From Exobasidium rhododendri (lineage: Eukaryota > Basidiomycota > Exobasidiomycetes > Exobasidiales > Exobasidiaceae), in assembly GCA_026210745.1 (NCBI GenBank), contig CP110631.1, positions 3,782,001 through 3,846,000 of the forward strand: DNA of 64,000 nt, read 5' to 3'. The number at the start of each line of letters is the position of its first letter. Positions within the stretch are counted from its first letter, which is position 1. The notes under the pieces were generated by a model. The model did no database searches and was not told the origin of the DNA. It worked only from the letters and a program-made list of their open reading frames with translations. This document shows, piece after piece, positions 1 to 11,981 of this stretch. Position numbers and translations under genes: made by a program.

Positions 1-536
1 TGCTGCTTCTTCCCATTTCTCGCAGGTTCGTATTCGGTCTCATCTTCCGTGTGTGTCCTGGAAGACACGCCTAAATCGACAACAACATTTTTTCCGCCCT
101 TCGCCTTTGCTGCATTTCGAGGCCGAGCAGATGTGCCCACCTCGTTCTTGTTGAGTGACAGACCAGCAGGCATACGCGACACAAGCACTGATGATTCCGT
201 TGACGGCAGGAGGTTAGCTACGTCTGCATTATGTTTGGCCTCGGTAGTGTAGGATATGATTGCAGGATCATTGAACTGGGGAGGATGAGATTGAAGCGAG
301 TGTGTAGTTACTGGTATCGATGCAGGTCGTGCTTTCATTGCTGTTCTTGACGCCAAGTCCTCAGAAATCATCTTCAGATCAGCGATCTCGCTTCGTGTCA
401 CTGAGACTAGACCCCCATTGCCTTGAAGGATGCACAATGTCCCTGTTGTAGTGTTTATATCAATGATCTTCCCTGTGACCACGCCATCCGATTGCAGCTG
501 CACCTCTACAGTCAGGCCAAGGAAAGAAGATGACAT
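1..536 (-). CDS. EDC3: EDC3-like enhancer of mRNA decapping (partial, N-terminal part)
   Basis: The reading frame opens with an ATG at 534-536 and runs off the left edge without a stop, giving 178 residues. The first 55 or so residues (MSSSFLGLTVEVQLQSDGVV, then GKIIDINTTTGTLCIL and SEIADLKMI) look like the divergent LSm domain of Edc3, which binds Dcp2 and scaffolds P-bodies in the cytoplasm. After it comes a low-complexity Ser/Pro/Ala linker, as in the family; the FDF and YjeF_N parts would lie outside the window. The gene is divergent from VPS18, with 237 bp between start codons. LSm folds are short and variable, so another LSm-N protein (for example Scd6-like) is possible; the strand and frame are secure. 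Confidence 0.65.
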   Translation of the reverse strand, partial: MSSSFLGLTVEVQLQSDGVVTGKIIDINTTTGTLCILQGNGGLVSVTRSEIADLKMISEDLASRTAMKARPASIPVTTHSLQSHPPQFNDPAIISYTTEAKHNADVANLLPSTESSVLVSRMPAGLSLNKNEVGTSARPRNAAKAKGGKNVVVDLGVSSRTHTEDETEYEPARNGKKQ

Positions 537-773
537 GACGATGTGTGTGAGAGCTCGAAGGACTGCGAAGGGAAGAAGTGGTAGCTGCTGGACAAGATGC
601 TGGCCCAACGTCATTCCTTACACGCGCCCGGAGAACTTCAGTGTTACTACTGACTCTCACAGTAAGAAAGCCTGTCGAACCGTGCGAGCAAAATTCGTAG
701 ATGGGCAGGATCGACATTGGCACTTAGCCTTTCCTTCGCGCCGTCACAAGATCGCCAATAGTGTGCCCCCGAG
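537..773. promoter_or_regulatory. Shared 5' region between EDC3-like gene and VPS18
   Basis: This 237 bp gap separates two divergent start codons, so it must carry both promoters and 5' UTRs. I see no clear TATA box or named operator in it. Confidence 0.5.
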
Positions 774-3700
774 ATGGACATGTTCGAGGAGTGAGTCACA
801 CTTGAGACGTGCAGGGTGGATGGAAAGAGAGAGAAGACCAGGCTGAAATTTGTCATGTCTGCTGCTTCAGCTTCGTCCAGACATCTCGGTCTGCGCCTCA
901 GCTGCAAACGGGACAAGGAGGCTTCGAACAGGACGAAGGTGGTCGGAATCTCGATCCTGTCACTGCTCTTGAGACCGGTTTTGTGTCTAGTGATGCCTAC
1001 CAACATGATGCATCTTTGCCACCCATATTCCAACTGGGTCGAGTTCAGTATGCCTTCTCCGCCCCTTTAGCTTGTCTTACCGTCTCGTCCAATCTTCTCA
1101 CCATGTGCTTGTACGCCTACCCTTCGCCATCTCGATTGGCTCAAAACGCCGCAAACTTGCCGGCACCACCAAAACTGGTACGAATCAATCTCGACGATCC
1201 GGAAAAGACGCTAGAGGCTGAGGTACCCCTTCCACCGCTTCCAAGGCTGCGTAATGCACCGCCTTCAGATCCTTCACTGCTAGGACCGCACAAGATGTTC
1301 GCAGATCCTAGTGGTAAACACCTCGTCTTGACGACGAGAAACGGCGACAATTTTTACTGGATATCTGGGTGGAAGAGGGCGAGGATATTGCCTCGACTGA
1401 AAGGAATTGTTATTGAGAGCATTGCATGGCGTCAGACAGGAGAATCATCTCAACGAGGAGGAAAGTTGCATCTTAAAGGACAGACAAGCAATGCTTCTAC
1501 TATCATTTCGACGGGCGAGATCTTGATAGGAACACAGTCTGGTGATATCTTTGAGACGATGCTAGTGACCCAGACACCACATGACGCAGAAGACGGCGAC
1601 TTTCTCGATCGTTTGGCCAGGAGGACTGCGCCGAGTGGGCCAGAAGTTGATCGATACCTTCGACACCTCTTTCGACTTCCAGAGAGGCAGCCCATCACGG
1701 GACTATGTAGCGAGATCTTCAAGACCGGGTCTCCTTCTCGTGCCGCTGTGGTTGTGACGACGAGTACGCGAATTTACGAATTCGTGGGTGAACTAGGCAA
1801 GGGAAGAAGTGACTATGACAGTAATGAAGGGGAAGATCTGTATGAGAAGCTTTTTGCTCCTTATCGCGGCGATGTCATACCTAATCTAAGTGAGTTTCAC
1901 AAGTTCCCAGAGAGGAGCGACAAATCCAGAACCTTATTGACAGAACGTATGTCCATGTCCAGGATCCGAGCTGCCAGGTGACTTGCCGTACTCCGAGTTG
2001 CATCTATGGACGCCAAAGGGAAAGAAGAATGCTAGAGCGCTCGCTTGGCTGACCGGTCCGGGTATATACCATGGTCTGCTCACATTTCAAGACCAGCGAG
2101 TCGGTGACAGTGTGATCGATAGTGCCAATCTGTTACCCTACCCTGCCATGGCGCTAGAAAGCCAAGATGACCAAGGAAGGGAAGAGACGGTCGCGGAGAT
2201 TCCACTGAGCATCGCCTTGACCGAGTTTCATTTCATTCTCTTGTACAGAGATAGGATCATGGCGATCAGTTCGTTAGATGATCGAGTCGCATATGAAGAA
2301 ACGCTACCTCTGCAACCTCAAGAGCGAATCATTGCAACGGCAGTAGACGTGAGCAGGAAGACGTACTGGGTTTACACCGACGCTAGCATTTTCGAACTGG
2401 TCGTGAGGCAAGAAGATCGAGACGTCTGGCAGATCTATCTCGATCGTCACAATCACGAGCAAGCGCTTCGACATGTCAAGACTACAGCACAACGAGAGCT
2501 GGTGTTGTCATCACAGGGAGATCAGTTCTTCCAAGAGGGCCGTCAAATACAAGCGGCGCAATGCTATGCACAAACATTTAATCGGACATTTGAAGAGATT
2601 GTGCTCAAGTTTATCGATTCGACAGAGAGAGATGCATTGCGATACTATCTCGTCATGCGATTAGAGAGACTTCGAAAGAATGACCTGATGCAGAGAATGA
2701 TGTTGGCGACATGGTTGGTGGAGATCTACCTGGCTAAGATCAACGAACTAGAAGATGTGGCAGCAGCGGAAGAAGCCAGTCAGAACGTAGACAACTACCG
2801 AATTGAGATGGATCTCCTGCAAGACGAATTGAGGCAATTTCTAAGCACGTATCGGGATAACCTTGATCGAAAGACTGTCTTTGGATTGATCGTACGACAC
2901 GGTCGAATGGAATTCATGCTTCACTTTGCCGCCATCGTAGGTGAGCATGATCGCATCGTACGCTACTGGATTCAGGAAGAGCAGTGGGACAAAGCGATAA
3001 GCGCTCTAGAAGATCAAACGCTGCTGGAATTGTACTATCGATTTGCAGCCATCTTGATGCGACACGCCGCTTCTCAAACGATCAAAAGCTGGATCAAAGT
3101 AGAAAAGCTGGACCCAAAACGTTTGATACCTGCCATGCTGCTGTATAAAGGGACGGAGGAAGAACCTCATCAAGTCATTCATTACCTCAATCATGTCATC
3201 GGGAGGGGCGTCACCGATGCAGCTATTCACAACTTTCTCCTTTCTTTATTGGCGCAACGGGGGAAAGAGGAAGAAGGAGCTCTACTGACTTTCATCAACA
3301 GAGGCAGCAGTAGTCCTGGATCACCAGAGCCATACTACGACTTAGACTACGCGCTACGGATCTGCACTTCGTACGGTAAGATTGAAGCTTGCGTTCGCAT
3401 CTATGCAAAGATGAACAACTTCGAAAGTGCAGTCGACTTGGCTGTGGATGCCGGGAATATTGATCTGGCCTGTAGTTGTGCAGATGCAGTTCAAGGGGAT
3501 GTGACCCTTCGGAAGAAACTGTGGCTGAAGATTGCCAACTGCATCGTGAAGGACAAACAAGATATCTCCATCGCCATGGAGTTCCTCTCCAAGACGGATC
3601 TCCTCTCGATTGAAGATATACTTCCCATTTTTCCTGACTTCACCATCATCGACTCATTCAAAGATGAGATATGCAACGCTTTGGAAAGCTACTCGAATCG

Positions 3701-4573
3701 AATTGAGATCTTGAAGACCGAGATGGATGAAGCTACACAGAGCGCCGAGTCGATTCGGCTGGAGACACAACGATTAGCTCACAGATTCGTCAGCGTTGAT
3801 CGCGAGCAGTCTTGCGGCAAATGTCAAGAGCTGCTTCTTCAAAGACAATTCTACGTCTTTGCCTGTGGTCACGCCTTTCACGCAGACTGTCTAATTGCCG
3901 AGGTGAGACGGAGAAGATCGAGTAGATGGGGTTGTAGTACTGCCACTCTTCATTGCCAGACACTGAATACTCCCTTTTTTTTATCTTTTCTTTTTTGCTT
4001 CTCTACTAATCTTTTGCTCTTTCTTTCCAGACGACGCGCCATCTGCCACAGAGAACACTACGCCGCATCCTACTACTCCAAGAGCAGCTGTCGACGTTGA
4101 CAAACGGTCAGGTTCCGTCCCTGCCTCCTGCCTACTCGACCGTTCTTTCTGACGGCAAGTCCCGACGAGGTAAAGAAGTCAATCTGGGTGCTTTGAATCT
4201 TATGGGACTGGAAAAGCTTCGAGAATTGGTATTACCTGATGTGATCGTAGAAGCGATCAGTGCAGGTGTCAGCGTCAGTGTGGCAGGCGGTAGAAAGGTG
4301 CTTGCTCCACTGGATCCTTTTGCCGATCCTACCGCTACGCTTCGAGCACTGCCAAAGGAGCAAATAAAGAAACCAGAGAAAGATTCAGTCGACAAAGAGC
4401 AGCTTCAGTCAATGGGCGGTCGACGGAGAGAAGAGGAAGAGAAGGTGGAGGAGGTCAGGAGAGAGTTGGACAGCCTAGTAGCCAATGCGTGCATGTTGTG
4501 CGATGGTTCCATTCAGGCCATCAATCGTCCTTTCGTCACTGACGCGGATGATCTGCAGGACTGGGAATTATAA
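774..4573 (+). CDS. VPS18: Vacuolar sorting protein Vps18/Pep3 (HOPS/CORVET core, RING)
   Basis: I build join(774..790, 871..1889, 1963..3902, 4031..4573), 1172 residues; all three introns are GT-AG and phase-consistent. The 17 nt first exon gives MDMFE plus a split Asp. Residues 1-450 or so match the Pep3/Vps18 N-terminal beta-propeller (PIFQLGRVQYAF; LVRINLDDPEKTLEAEVPL; GPHKMFADPSGKHLVL). A helical clathrin-repeat region follows. A C-terminal RING begins at about residue 962 (CGKC then CGHAFHADC) and is finished by ACMLC near the end, interrupted by the last intron. Vps18 is a core subunit of HOPS and CORVET tethers, with Vps11, Vps16 and Vps33, and drives endosome-vacuole fusion. The stop lies 72 bp from the convergent dehydrogenase gene. 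Confidence 0.95.
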
Positions 4574-4645
4574 TTGCAGAGCTTCCCTTGGACACGTTCA
4601 TTGCAAGAGAGCGGGACTTCCCTTCAGAGAGGAGGATCTAAATGG

Positions 4646-6176
4646 CTACGACTGCTTCCCAAATGGCTCCAAGCCACTTTCAATACGTTGACCGGCGACC
4701 AAACTGCTCCAATCTTTGTCTTCGCCTGTCTTGTTCGCATCGATACTCGCATCCAGATGTTCGATTGCCTTTCCAATGATATGCATTGGACAGCCGACCG
4801 AATCGCCGAGATTCTTGATGTGAAGAGCGTCTTTCTTGCCTGAGCAGATTGTAGGCACGAACGGATACCGTGTCAGCGCCAGCCTCTTCAATCCCCCCCA
4901 CTCTTCTTTACTCCGACAAATCTACGTCAACCATCAGTACTGACCGCCTTTGCAAGTGAAACCACCGGACGCCTTGAAGTTGTTCTCGACTATCTTGGTG
5001 CCATACCCAATCGCGGAAGGAGCTTGGGAACAGAAGAAGGAGGGAAAAGAGGGTGCGTCTCAGTCTGTATTCTCGGCTCCCTTTGTTGCAGTGCAATCCT
5101 CTTTCTCTGGATCACAACGTGCTCATCTGTGCTGCTCTCACCTGGAAAGAAATCTTTCACCCATTCGAGCACTCGATCTGCTCCTATACCAGTCTTATCT
5201 GCTAATGTCATTGATTCACTAAGCATTTCCACCGTAGAGAGAATGACTGAATTGCCAATCAATTTGAAGTTCGCCGCTTTGGAGGGATCAGCACCAAAGT
5301 CCATGGACTGAGGGGGGGAGAAGAGGGAGCAGCAGAGTGAGCGTGAGGAGAGGGAGCGGATCAATTGTTGTACTACTCACCTTGCGAGCCATACTTGGAA
5401 CCACTAGAGAAAGAGAAGAAACATGCAGTGGGGGGAAAAGAGGAAAGGGGGAGTCGCCGAAAAGCGTCAGCCTTGGAAGGATGTACGCTACATTTCATTC
5501 ATATCACTTTACCACGTACTGTACTGCTCGACTCCTTTTCTTGCTTCTGCTGCACCTCCTATGGCAAAGACGAGAGAGGCAGTCTTTGCCATTGGAGGAG
5601 GGCCAAAAGGTGGTGCTGATAGAGGGGAAGAAAAGGTAGGTGTACATTTAGTCCTTGACATGCAGGGACAGTACGCTACTCCGTATTGTACCCACCTGAA
5701 ATAAAGTAACAGTCGGGCACATCTGTGACCTGCTTCTCCAGCTCAACTATATTATGGATGTACAGTGCATGAGAATCTCTTCTCTACTTATCTCTTGCCA
5801 TTTGCTTCCTCATACATGCTGACTTACTGGTCAAGGTGGGATAGATTGTGCTCATCTCCACAAACACAGTCTTGCTACCCTTTCGGACACTGGTAAGCAA
5901 TTCGGTGACGACTTCCTTTACAACTGCATCGTTTGCCAAAGAAGAGAAGATGATGTCACATGTGTTCGCAATCTCTTTCAGACTTCCCACAGCGACGGCG
6001 GCTTCTCCGTCTCTGCTTTCCTGTACTACCTGGTCGCTCTTGGAAGACGTTCGATTCCAGACCCGTAGTGCTGGCATCTTGTTTTCCGCCAAGTAATTGG
6101 CTAAGTTGATAGCCATCAGCAGGCCCATGTTGCCGAGGCCGACGAAGCCGATCTGGGGGCTAGCAGTAGTTGACAT
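4646..6176 (-). CDS. 3-hydroxyisobutyrate dehydrogenase-family (NAD(P)-binding beta-hydroxyacid) oxidoreductase
   Basis: Seven exons on the minus strand: complement(join(4646..4839, 4945..5022, 5142..5307, 5381..5403, 5520..5615, 5696..5746, 5828..6176)), 318 residues, the usual family size. Exon 4 is only 23 nt. The start MSTTASPQ precedes a Rossmann motif, GFVGLGNMG. The substrate-domain elements follow: VFVEMSTIYP, FGPPPMAKTASLVFAIGG, and the helical region KLIGNSVILSTVEMLSES with the conserved Lys-Asn of the active-site helix. Family members oxidise 3-hydroxyisobutyrate (valine breakdown, mitochondrial) or related beta-hydroxyacids such as tartronate semialdehyde. I see no strong mitochondrial presequence from the chosen ATG. 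An in-frame upstream ATG at 6299 would add 41 residues, so the true start and localisation are open. Confidence 0.88.
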
Positions 6177-6559
6177 ATTTGCTGTAGTGTGTGTGCTTTG
6201 CCCTATGGATGCAGTAAAGCAAAATGGGAAGGTGTGTAAATAGGTGCCGGCTAGGGCATCTCCGATCCAACGAAGCTCACAAATTAGAGATCTAAGCAAT
6301 CGAAGCCGCTAGCTTCTTTCGCAGGTGGAGGGGGTAAGTCTGGGTCGGTGTCGGGATTGGATCGTGCACGTGGATGCTATTCCCTACCGTCCGACGACCG
6401 TCAAGATGCGACGGTGGTCTAGCTACACGCAAGCAGAAGAAGCACACAGTCATACACTAAGGTAAGGGGCCGACAAAAATGAAAATAGAATTCTGATGAG
6501 TACAACGGTCATGGACAGGCCTTTGTCACAATGTCAAGGAGCTGATAGGTGAGCAAGGA
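6177..6559. other. Intergenic region between dehydrogenase start and glycogenin stop
   Basis: This 383 bp stretch carries the promoter of the dehydrogenase gene and the 3' region of the glycogenin gene. I see no additional gene in it. Confidence 0.5.
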
Positions 6560-9500
6560 TCAATCAAGCATCCTCCTAGGAGGAAGAGGGGATTCCCCTT
6601 GCGAAATAGCGTCCATCTTCGCCATCTGCCTCATATCGGATCTTGAAGCAACTGGGCTCTGGTTACGAGGGGTCAGCATCACGGTAGGGCTATTTTCGCC
6701 ACTTTCTAGGGCTGCATTAGCAATCGAAGGGGAAGGAGCGTTCGACCACTGCAGACTCGACAAATTCCGGTGGGAAGACGCAGGATTTAGGCTCGAACCT
6801 TGATAAGCAGAAGACAGTGACATGTCCAGTGAAGGCGAGAGTCTATCAGCTGCTGCTGCTGCTGCCGCCGCCGCCGCCGCCGCTTCTTCTTCTTCTTCTG
6901 GGAACGATTGAGAATTGTCTGCTCGACTGCGTTGACGATTTGTCGAGCCAGACATCGGTGGTATCGCGGCATTGTGTGTGGTGCTGTTGCTAGAGGAGGA
7001 GATTGAACGATCCATTGTTGAGCTCTTGGCCCCTCGGACACTACCAGCACCGCCTCCAACTCCGCCACCCTCATCGCCACCGCCAACATCATGAGATCCA
7101 CTATGATGACCCTTTACGCTACGCAACCCGCTCCCCGCATGCTCGGAATGCTTTTCCGCCTTCCTCTGATACCCACGACTAGGGCCTTCGCGACGCCATT
7201 TTGTTCCTCCTCTTTCTGACACCACGTCCTCGCCCTCCGAAGAGGAAGAAGAACTGCTTTCGTTATCACCATCAGCACTTTGATCCGCAGAAATGGCTCG
7301 AAGACCTTGTGACATTCCCGATCCACTGCTACCACCCGACCCATATTGACGATGACCGGCGCTGTCCCACTTTCCCGACACTCCAGCCCCTCCCCCACCT
7401 GCCGCTCCTTCCGCCTGCGAGGTTCTGTTTCGATTCTTGTTGACACTCGTTTGACTGCTTCGGCTTGCTCGGGCATCATGTGGTGTCAAGCTCTCTGATC
7501 CTTTGTTGCTTGCCTGTCGACTTCGACCGTCGACGGTGCTCAATCGATCCCATGCATTAGCATAACCTAGCGTTTGCGGCACTCCCTTTTGACCAAGAGG
7601 GGGGCTAAAGGTTTGAAAGCTTGCCGGCGTGCCAAAAGAGGAAGGTGATGTCACGCCAGATGTTTCTCCTGGTGATGTACTTCCTGCCTCAAGACTAGCG
7701 TCCATGCCACGACTGCCAGGTACGACACTTACAGGTTCATCGGGGAAAATTCGAGTAGACTTTATCGGCTGCTGTTCCTCCCAAGGAAACACTGCTTTCA
7801 CCAGGCTTGGATCAGGGCGATCACTACCGAGATTGTCAAAGTAGTGTTCTCGTTGCAATCTTGCAAGAGTGTTCGGATCAGTGCTTCTTTCGTGCGACGT
7901 GCTGAAGAATGCCGATTTCCCTCGTGGTTGAATTGCTTGGTCCCACGCATTTACGTAGTAAGCGTCCACTGGAAGTTTCATCTGATAGCCCGAGCTGCCC
8001 CCCGTTGTCGGTGGTGGTTCACGCGCAGGGTCCCAAGACATTTTAGGCGGTGACCACCCTCCACTGCTTTCTTGATCGCGGGAGGGAATACTGATAGTCT
8101 CATCGCTATCGGGTGAATCGCTGTCCAGTTCTACTTCTTTCAAGCTTGTCCTACCGTCCAAGGGCAAGCTAATGTAGACACCTTCATTGGGTGACTTGGT
8201 GGCATCCCTTGTCAAGGCAGCTATCTCTGCAGCAACACTAGCAGCTACAACATCGCCTTGAAAAAGATGGCGCATCTCTTCTCCTTGGCCTGCTCCTCGT
8301 ATCAGAGAAGCAACAGAAGTTTTGCGGCGGATCCCTCTTACTCGGCCGGTACTTCTTCGATTTGCCAGAGAGGAAAGGGTGTCGCTATTGAATGCTACTA
8401 GATCACTTTCGGCTTCCCAAATCGCCTTGTATGTTGGCACTGCATACGGTCTCTCTACCACCTCTACCCCTCGCTCGGTGTGAACTACGTCGGTACTTCT
8501 TCCTTGCCCAGCCGTAGCACCTGGGTAGTATTCTTCATATGCTTCGTGCCAGAGAAGAAGCAATGTCTCATAGTCAGCAAAGGCCTGCTGAGCTCTTGAG
8601 TTGGACATTTGACCTGGCGCTGGTTTCGGTCTGTTCCAAGGCTTGTCTCGGCCTATGAAGTGAGCTGCCATTATACCCTTCCCATAACGTTCGTAAGCAG
8701 GAGCGAATCTGTCAATCACATCAGAAAGGTCCAGCGAGATTAGCTGGGTACGACTGAAAGAAGTGAGACCTTCTTACTCACGTATATCCTGCATTTGGCG
8801 TCACATTGTAACGAAAGGGCAGTCGTTGCCAACCGCCCCCTCGACCTGCCTCTCCACTCGCTTCATCGCCTCCAAAGTAGTCGTTGAGCAGACCTTGATC
8901 TGCCCCGTCCCAGCTTCCTCGAGTAATGGCAAAATCACGAATATCGGAGAAGGTAGCCAGACTGGGAGTAAGGACAAGAAGACCCGAGTTGAAAGCATCT
9001 GGCCAACCTATATCGGGTGAAGCCGCGAGCGAGGAAGTGATGCTGAATAGATGTGCTAGCGGACGCTACAAAGATAGCAGAGGAGTTGTCCAAAAAGAGA
9101 AGGTCAGTGAGAAGCTCTCAGAGTCAAAGTTCTGCATCGACAACGCACAAGAACTAGTATGTCTGCGTCCAGGAAAATGACCTTGTCGTAGCCAGTGAGT
9201 CTCCAAGCGTGCAACTTCGTCAGAGCTGCACCGGCTGATTCGCCGAGATCTGGTCGACCTACAATGGAGACGCAAGATCAGAAACGACTCTTCGTACATC
9301 AACTCCAAGTTTCTTACAGTCAACATACCCAAAAGTGCTAGCTTCTTCCTACTCTGCGCTCTCGCCTTTCTGGCAGCTTTTGCGGTCGCTGCATTTCTTG
9401 TCGGACCATCACTGCCTTTGGCTTCATTCACTTGAGCAGCCGCGATGCCAGCAAAGCTCAATGGCTCTACTCCGACGACCTTGTCAAATGCTCTCAATAG

Positions 9501-9764
9501 AGCTCCGATGCTCTTCACACTGACTGTAGCTGGTGTGACTAGACAGATTAGATCCACCTTCTTCTCCACGCCAGCGTAATTCGAAAGTCCAGCAGGTCCT
9601 AGATTGGCAATATCCGCAGGCGTGAGACTGACATCTGGGTTATCGGCAAGGGAATGCGTACGCCGTAGTGAGTGAGCCAGGATCAAGGCGCCTGGTAGGT
9701 ACGAATCGGTCGTCAGAAGAGTCACAAATGCATAGCGAGAGGTTTCGTTGTTGTCCTTGGACAT
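6560..9764 (-). CDS. Glycogenin-type self-glucosylating glycosyltransferase (GT8) with long disordered tail
   Basis: Four exons, complement(join(6560..8708, 8782..9065, 9149..9258, 9329..9764)), 992 residues. The N-terminal 320 or so residues are a GT8 domain: YAFVTLLTTDSYLPGALILA, then the metal-binding DxD in VIFLDADILVLRPL, DAFNSGLLVL, DQGLLNDYF and AAHFIGRDKPWNRPKP. Glycogenin primes glycogen synthesis by adding glucose to its own tyrosines and then hands over to glycogen synthase. The remaining 670 residues are low complexity (Ser, Gly, Glu rich) with a poly-Ala run after an acidic stretch near 6850-6895. Long tails ending in a glycogen-synthase-binding segment are known in this family, but this one is unusually long. 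All splice phases agree. Confidence 0.93.
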
Positions 9765-10343
9765 GGCTGCGATCTTGAGCTTGTTAGGATGGCTGGAAGG
9801 AGCTCCTTTTCCTTTGTACTTGATCTGAGTGGAACGTATCGGGCTCGATAGCGATCTGGAGTGCCTTGGATATCCGCCGAACGGACAGGGAGCTAGCCAC
9901 TCGTCGCTACTCTGTGTACGGATGGACGAGACAATAGTGAAAAATGTTCACCGAGATCCCAGCCTTCTACACGGAAGGTTTGGGATCTAGACATCTTCAC
10001 CGCCCAGCCGACCGGTCGTCGAATGGGTAGCCATTATCAATATTTACAACGCGCGTGGCAATTTGTCGGTAGACATCTGTGTAACATTCTAGCCCTGTGA
10101 ATGGGAGAGGGGCACAGACAGCCCTCGATGTCGACGCCGGCTGGCCGTCATTCGGTGAATGCTCGACGACCAAGTATCTTCTTTAGTGTAGCTGCGAATT
10201 ATAGCCTCTATTGCCTTCGTTCTTAGCCTTTGATGCCTTCGATCTACGCATGATGAGCAAGGATGATGGTATCTCTCCTTTGATACAGATGGAGCAGCAG
10301 AAGTATCAGGATATGTGACTCGTGGTCTGAAGCTGCAAGTCGA
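9765..10343. other. Intergenic region upstream of glycogenin
   Basis: About 580 bp containing the glycogenin promoter. I recognise no gene or repeat in it. Confidence 0.45.
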
Positions 10344-10695
10344 CTAATTCTTGCAGCCTTGATGGCACTTGGGAGTCCGACCTTTGCAGTCCTTGACGTA
10401 CATGTCAAATCGATCGGAATTCATGACGGTGTGATTGGCGGAAGACACTCCGGCCTGGAAGGGGAAGAGAGGGAGCGATCGTAAGAAGATTACGATGGAG
10501 GGAGGGGGTTTTTCGATCTGTAGCTTACGTTTGTCTCACCCCGTTGTCGCTTGCGAGATCTCCGCAAGTATTGACGTAACTCCAGCAAAAGGGAAGGTCA
10601 ATCAACGTTCTTCTTGGCAATATTGCCAGTATGTCAACTCTCTGCGGAGGAGCTGCCGTGCCTGAGGGGAGGCAGCAACAGCAGATCAGTCGCAT
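10344..10695 (-). CDS. Possible small cysteine-containing protein (88 aa), unrecognised
   Basis: A two-exon model, complement(join(10344..10454, 10540..10695)), gives 88 residues. The donor (GTGAGA) and pyrimidine-rich acceptor are good and the phase is 0. The product starts MRLICCCCLPSG and contains PFCWSYVNTCGDL, followed by DCKGRTPKCHQGCKN at the end. Beyond the four-Cys N-terminus, five cysteines remain in the order C-x6-C ... C-x7-C-x3-C. There is no clear cleavable signal peptide from this ATG; a different first exon further upstream could provide one. I do not recognise the family. The clean intron and composition favour a real gene, but the 5' end is weak. Confidence 0.35.
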
Positions 10696-11146
10696 ATTGT
10701 ATCAGAGCGGACCGATCATGTGCATCCATCTTTTCACGGACGTAAGATGCTTCTCCGTTCTGTGCAAGATTATAGCTCATCGTTTCACCGTGATTGTACT
10801 CTGCCCACACGCAAAAGCTCTGTTCTATCCTTCTTCTCGTGGGAAGGAGAAGGCTACATTTCGCTTGTATAGAGCCACCAGATGCCTTCGCTGTAGATAT
10901 TACGGCAAAAGGCCCACATTCAAGCGGGAGGCAGCGCACAACTCCTGCCAGACAGGACACAGTGGCCGATACAGTCACTGTTCGACGACGCCCTGACTGG
11001 TAAAGGTGCAGTGACGCGTCTTTTGCCGCGAGGAGGGAGGTGGGTGACCTTGAAACTGAAACGACGCAACCCAAACGAAGAAAGGGTCTGCAATTTTGGC
11101 CTCCTACTACCATGTCCCTTACGAACTTTTCACTCTACTAAGAGCG

Positions 11147-11552
11147 ATGTCAAGAACAGGTGCGAAAAAGCAGTCGGTAAGCTCTGCTTCCAAGTCAAAG
11201 GCATTAAAGAATGCTGGCCCAAGCGGCCAGGCAGGGCCGAAGCGAAAGTCGAGCTCGCAGGTAAAGGCTGGCAATGCAGTCAAGAAGACGACCGGTGCAC
11301 AGCGAAGAGTTAGAGATGAGGAAAAAAGATTGAAGCTGGATCATAGTATCAGCGGAATCAGTACGAGTCATATACCAGATACCCAACAGATGAAACGTGT
11401 GAGCATGAATATTGAGGTGGTCTGTTCCTTTATGACAATCGCTGGAATTTGAAATGTCTCTGATATCCGATACCTGTCTTGTGCAGACGCACGGGAAGAC
11501 GGGAGCCGCTTCTTCAATGGAGGCTACGATCAAGGGTTTACAAGCTCTGTAG
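11147..11552 (+). CDS. Hypothetical small basic protein (105 aa)
   Basis: Model join(11147..11398, 11487..11552): the first exon ends MKR at a GTGAGC donor and the second continues in phase 0 as THGKTGAASS to a TAG stop. The product is Ser/Lys/Ala-rich and basic. Stretches such as GPKRKSSS and QRRVRDEEKRLK look like nuclear localisation or nucleic-acid-binding tails. There is no signal peptide, membrane segment or domain I recognise. The gene lies between the glycogenin/orphan region and the uL11m gene on the same strand as the latter. A small nuclear protein is a guess from composition only. Confidence 0.4.
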
Positions 11553-11981
11553 AACGAACAGCCGAAGGGACATGCTCTCCCTCCACCACGAGAATCGTCC
11601 AAGCCTTACATGTATTAAAACGCTCTACTTCCATCAGCAATGTACTCCTCATTAGATCAATTAGATCAAAACACTTTCTACCTACATCAATGACTTAGCT
11701 TCCCCGCATCATCATGACATTCGGGTCACAAGGATGACCAAAATGACACGCATGTCTCTTCCTCACAAATTACCTTGCCGATACGGAGCTGAAGTATGGA
11801 TAATGCTGGGATAGGCCAAAGGGAGTGTTTTTCTGCGCGATGACTAAGCATGGCCCTCAGGCTTTGATATTTTCTCAATCTTCCTCGCGACCTTTCAGGT
11901 GGATCTCACAATGCGCCATTCTTGCATCTCGAACACTCACTTTCCCATCAAATCCTCCTTCGGCTCGAACTTGATCTTGCA
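11553..11981. other. Intergenic region upstream of uL11m
   Basis: About 430 bp, including a promoter for the downstream ribosomal protein gene. I see no other gene. Confidence 0.45.

Noticed and set aside
4132-4395. Minus-strand open frame opposite the VPS18 3' exon
   Set aside because: It is an antisense shadow of the strongly supported VPS18 coding sequence.
10634-11113. 159-codon minus-strand frame
   Set aside because: It begins at a non-ATG codon, has mixed low-information sequence and overlaps the better-supported two-exon small gene in another frame.
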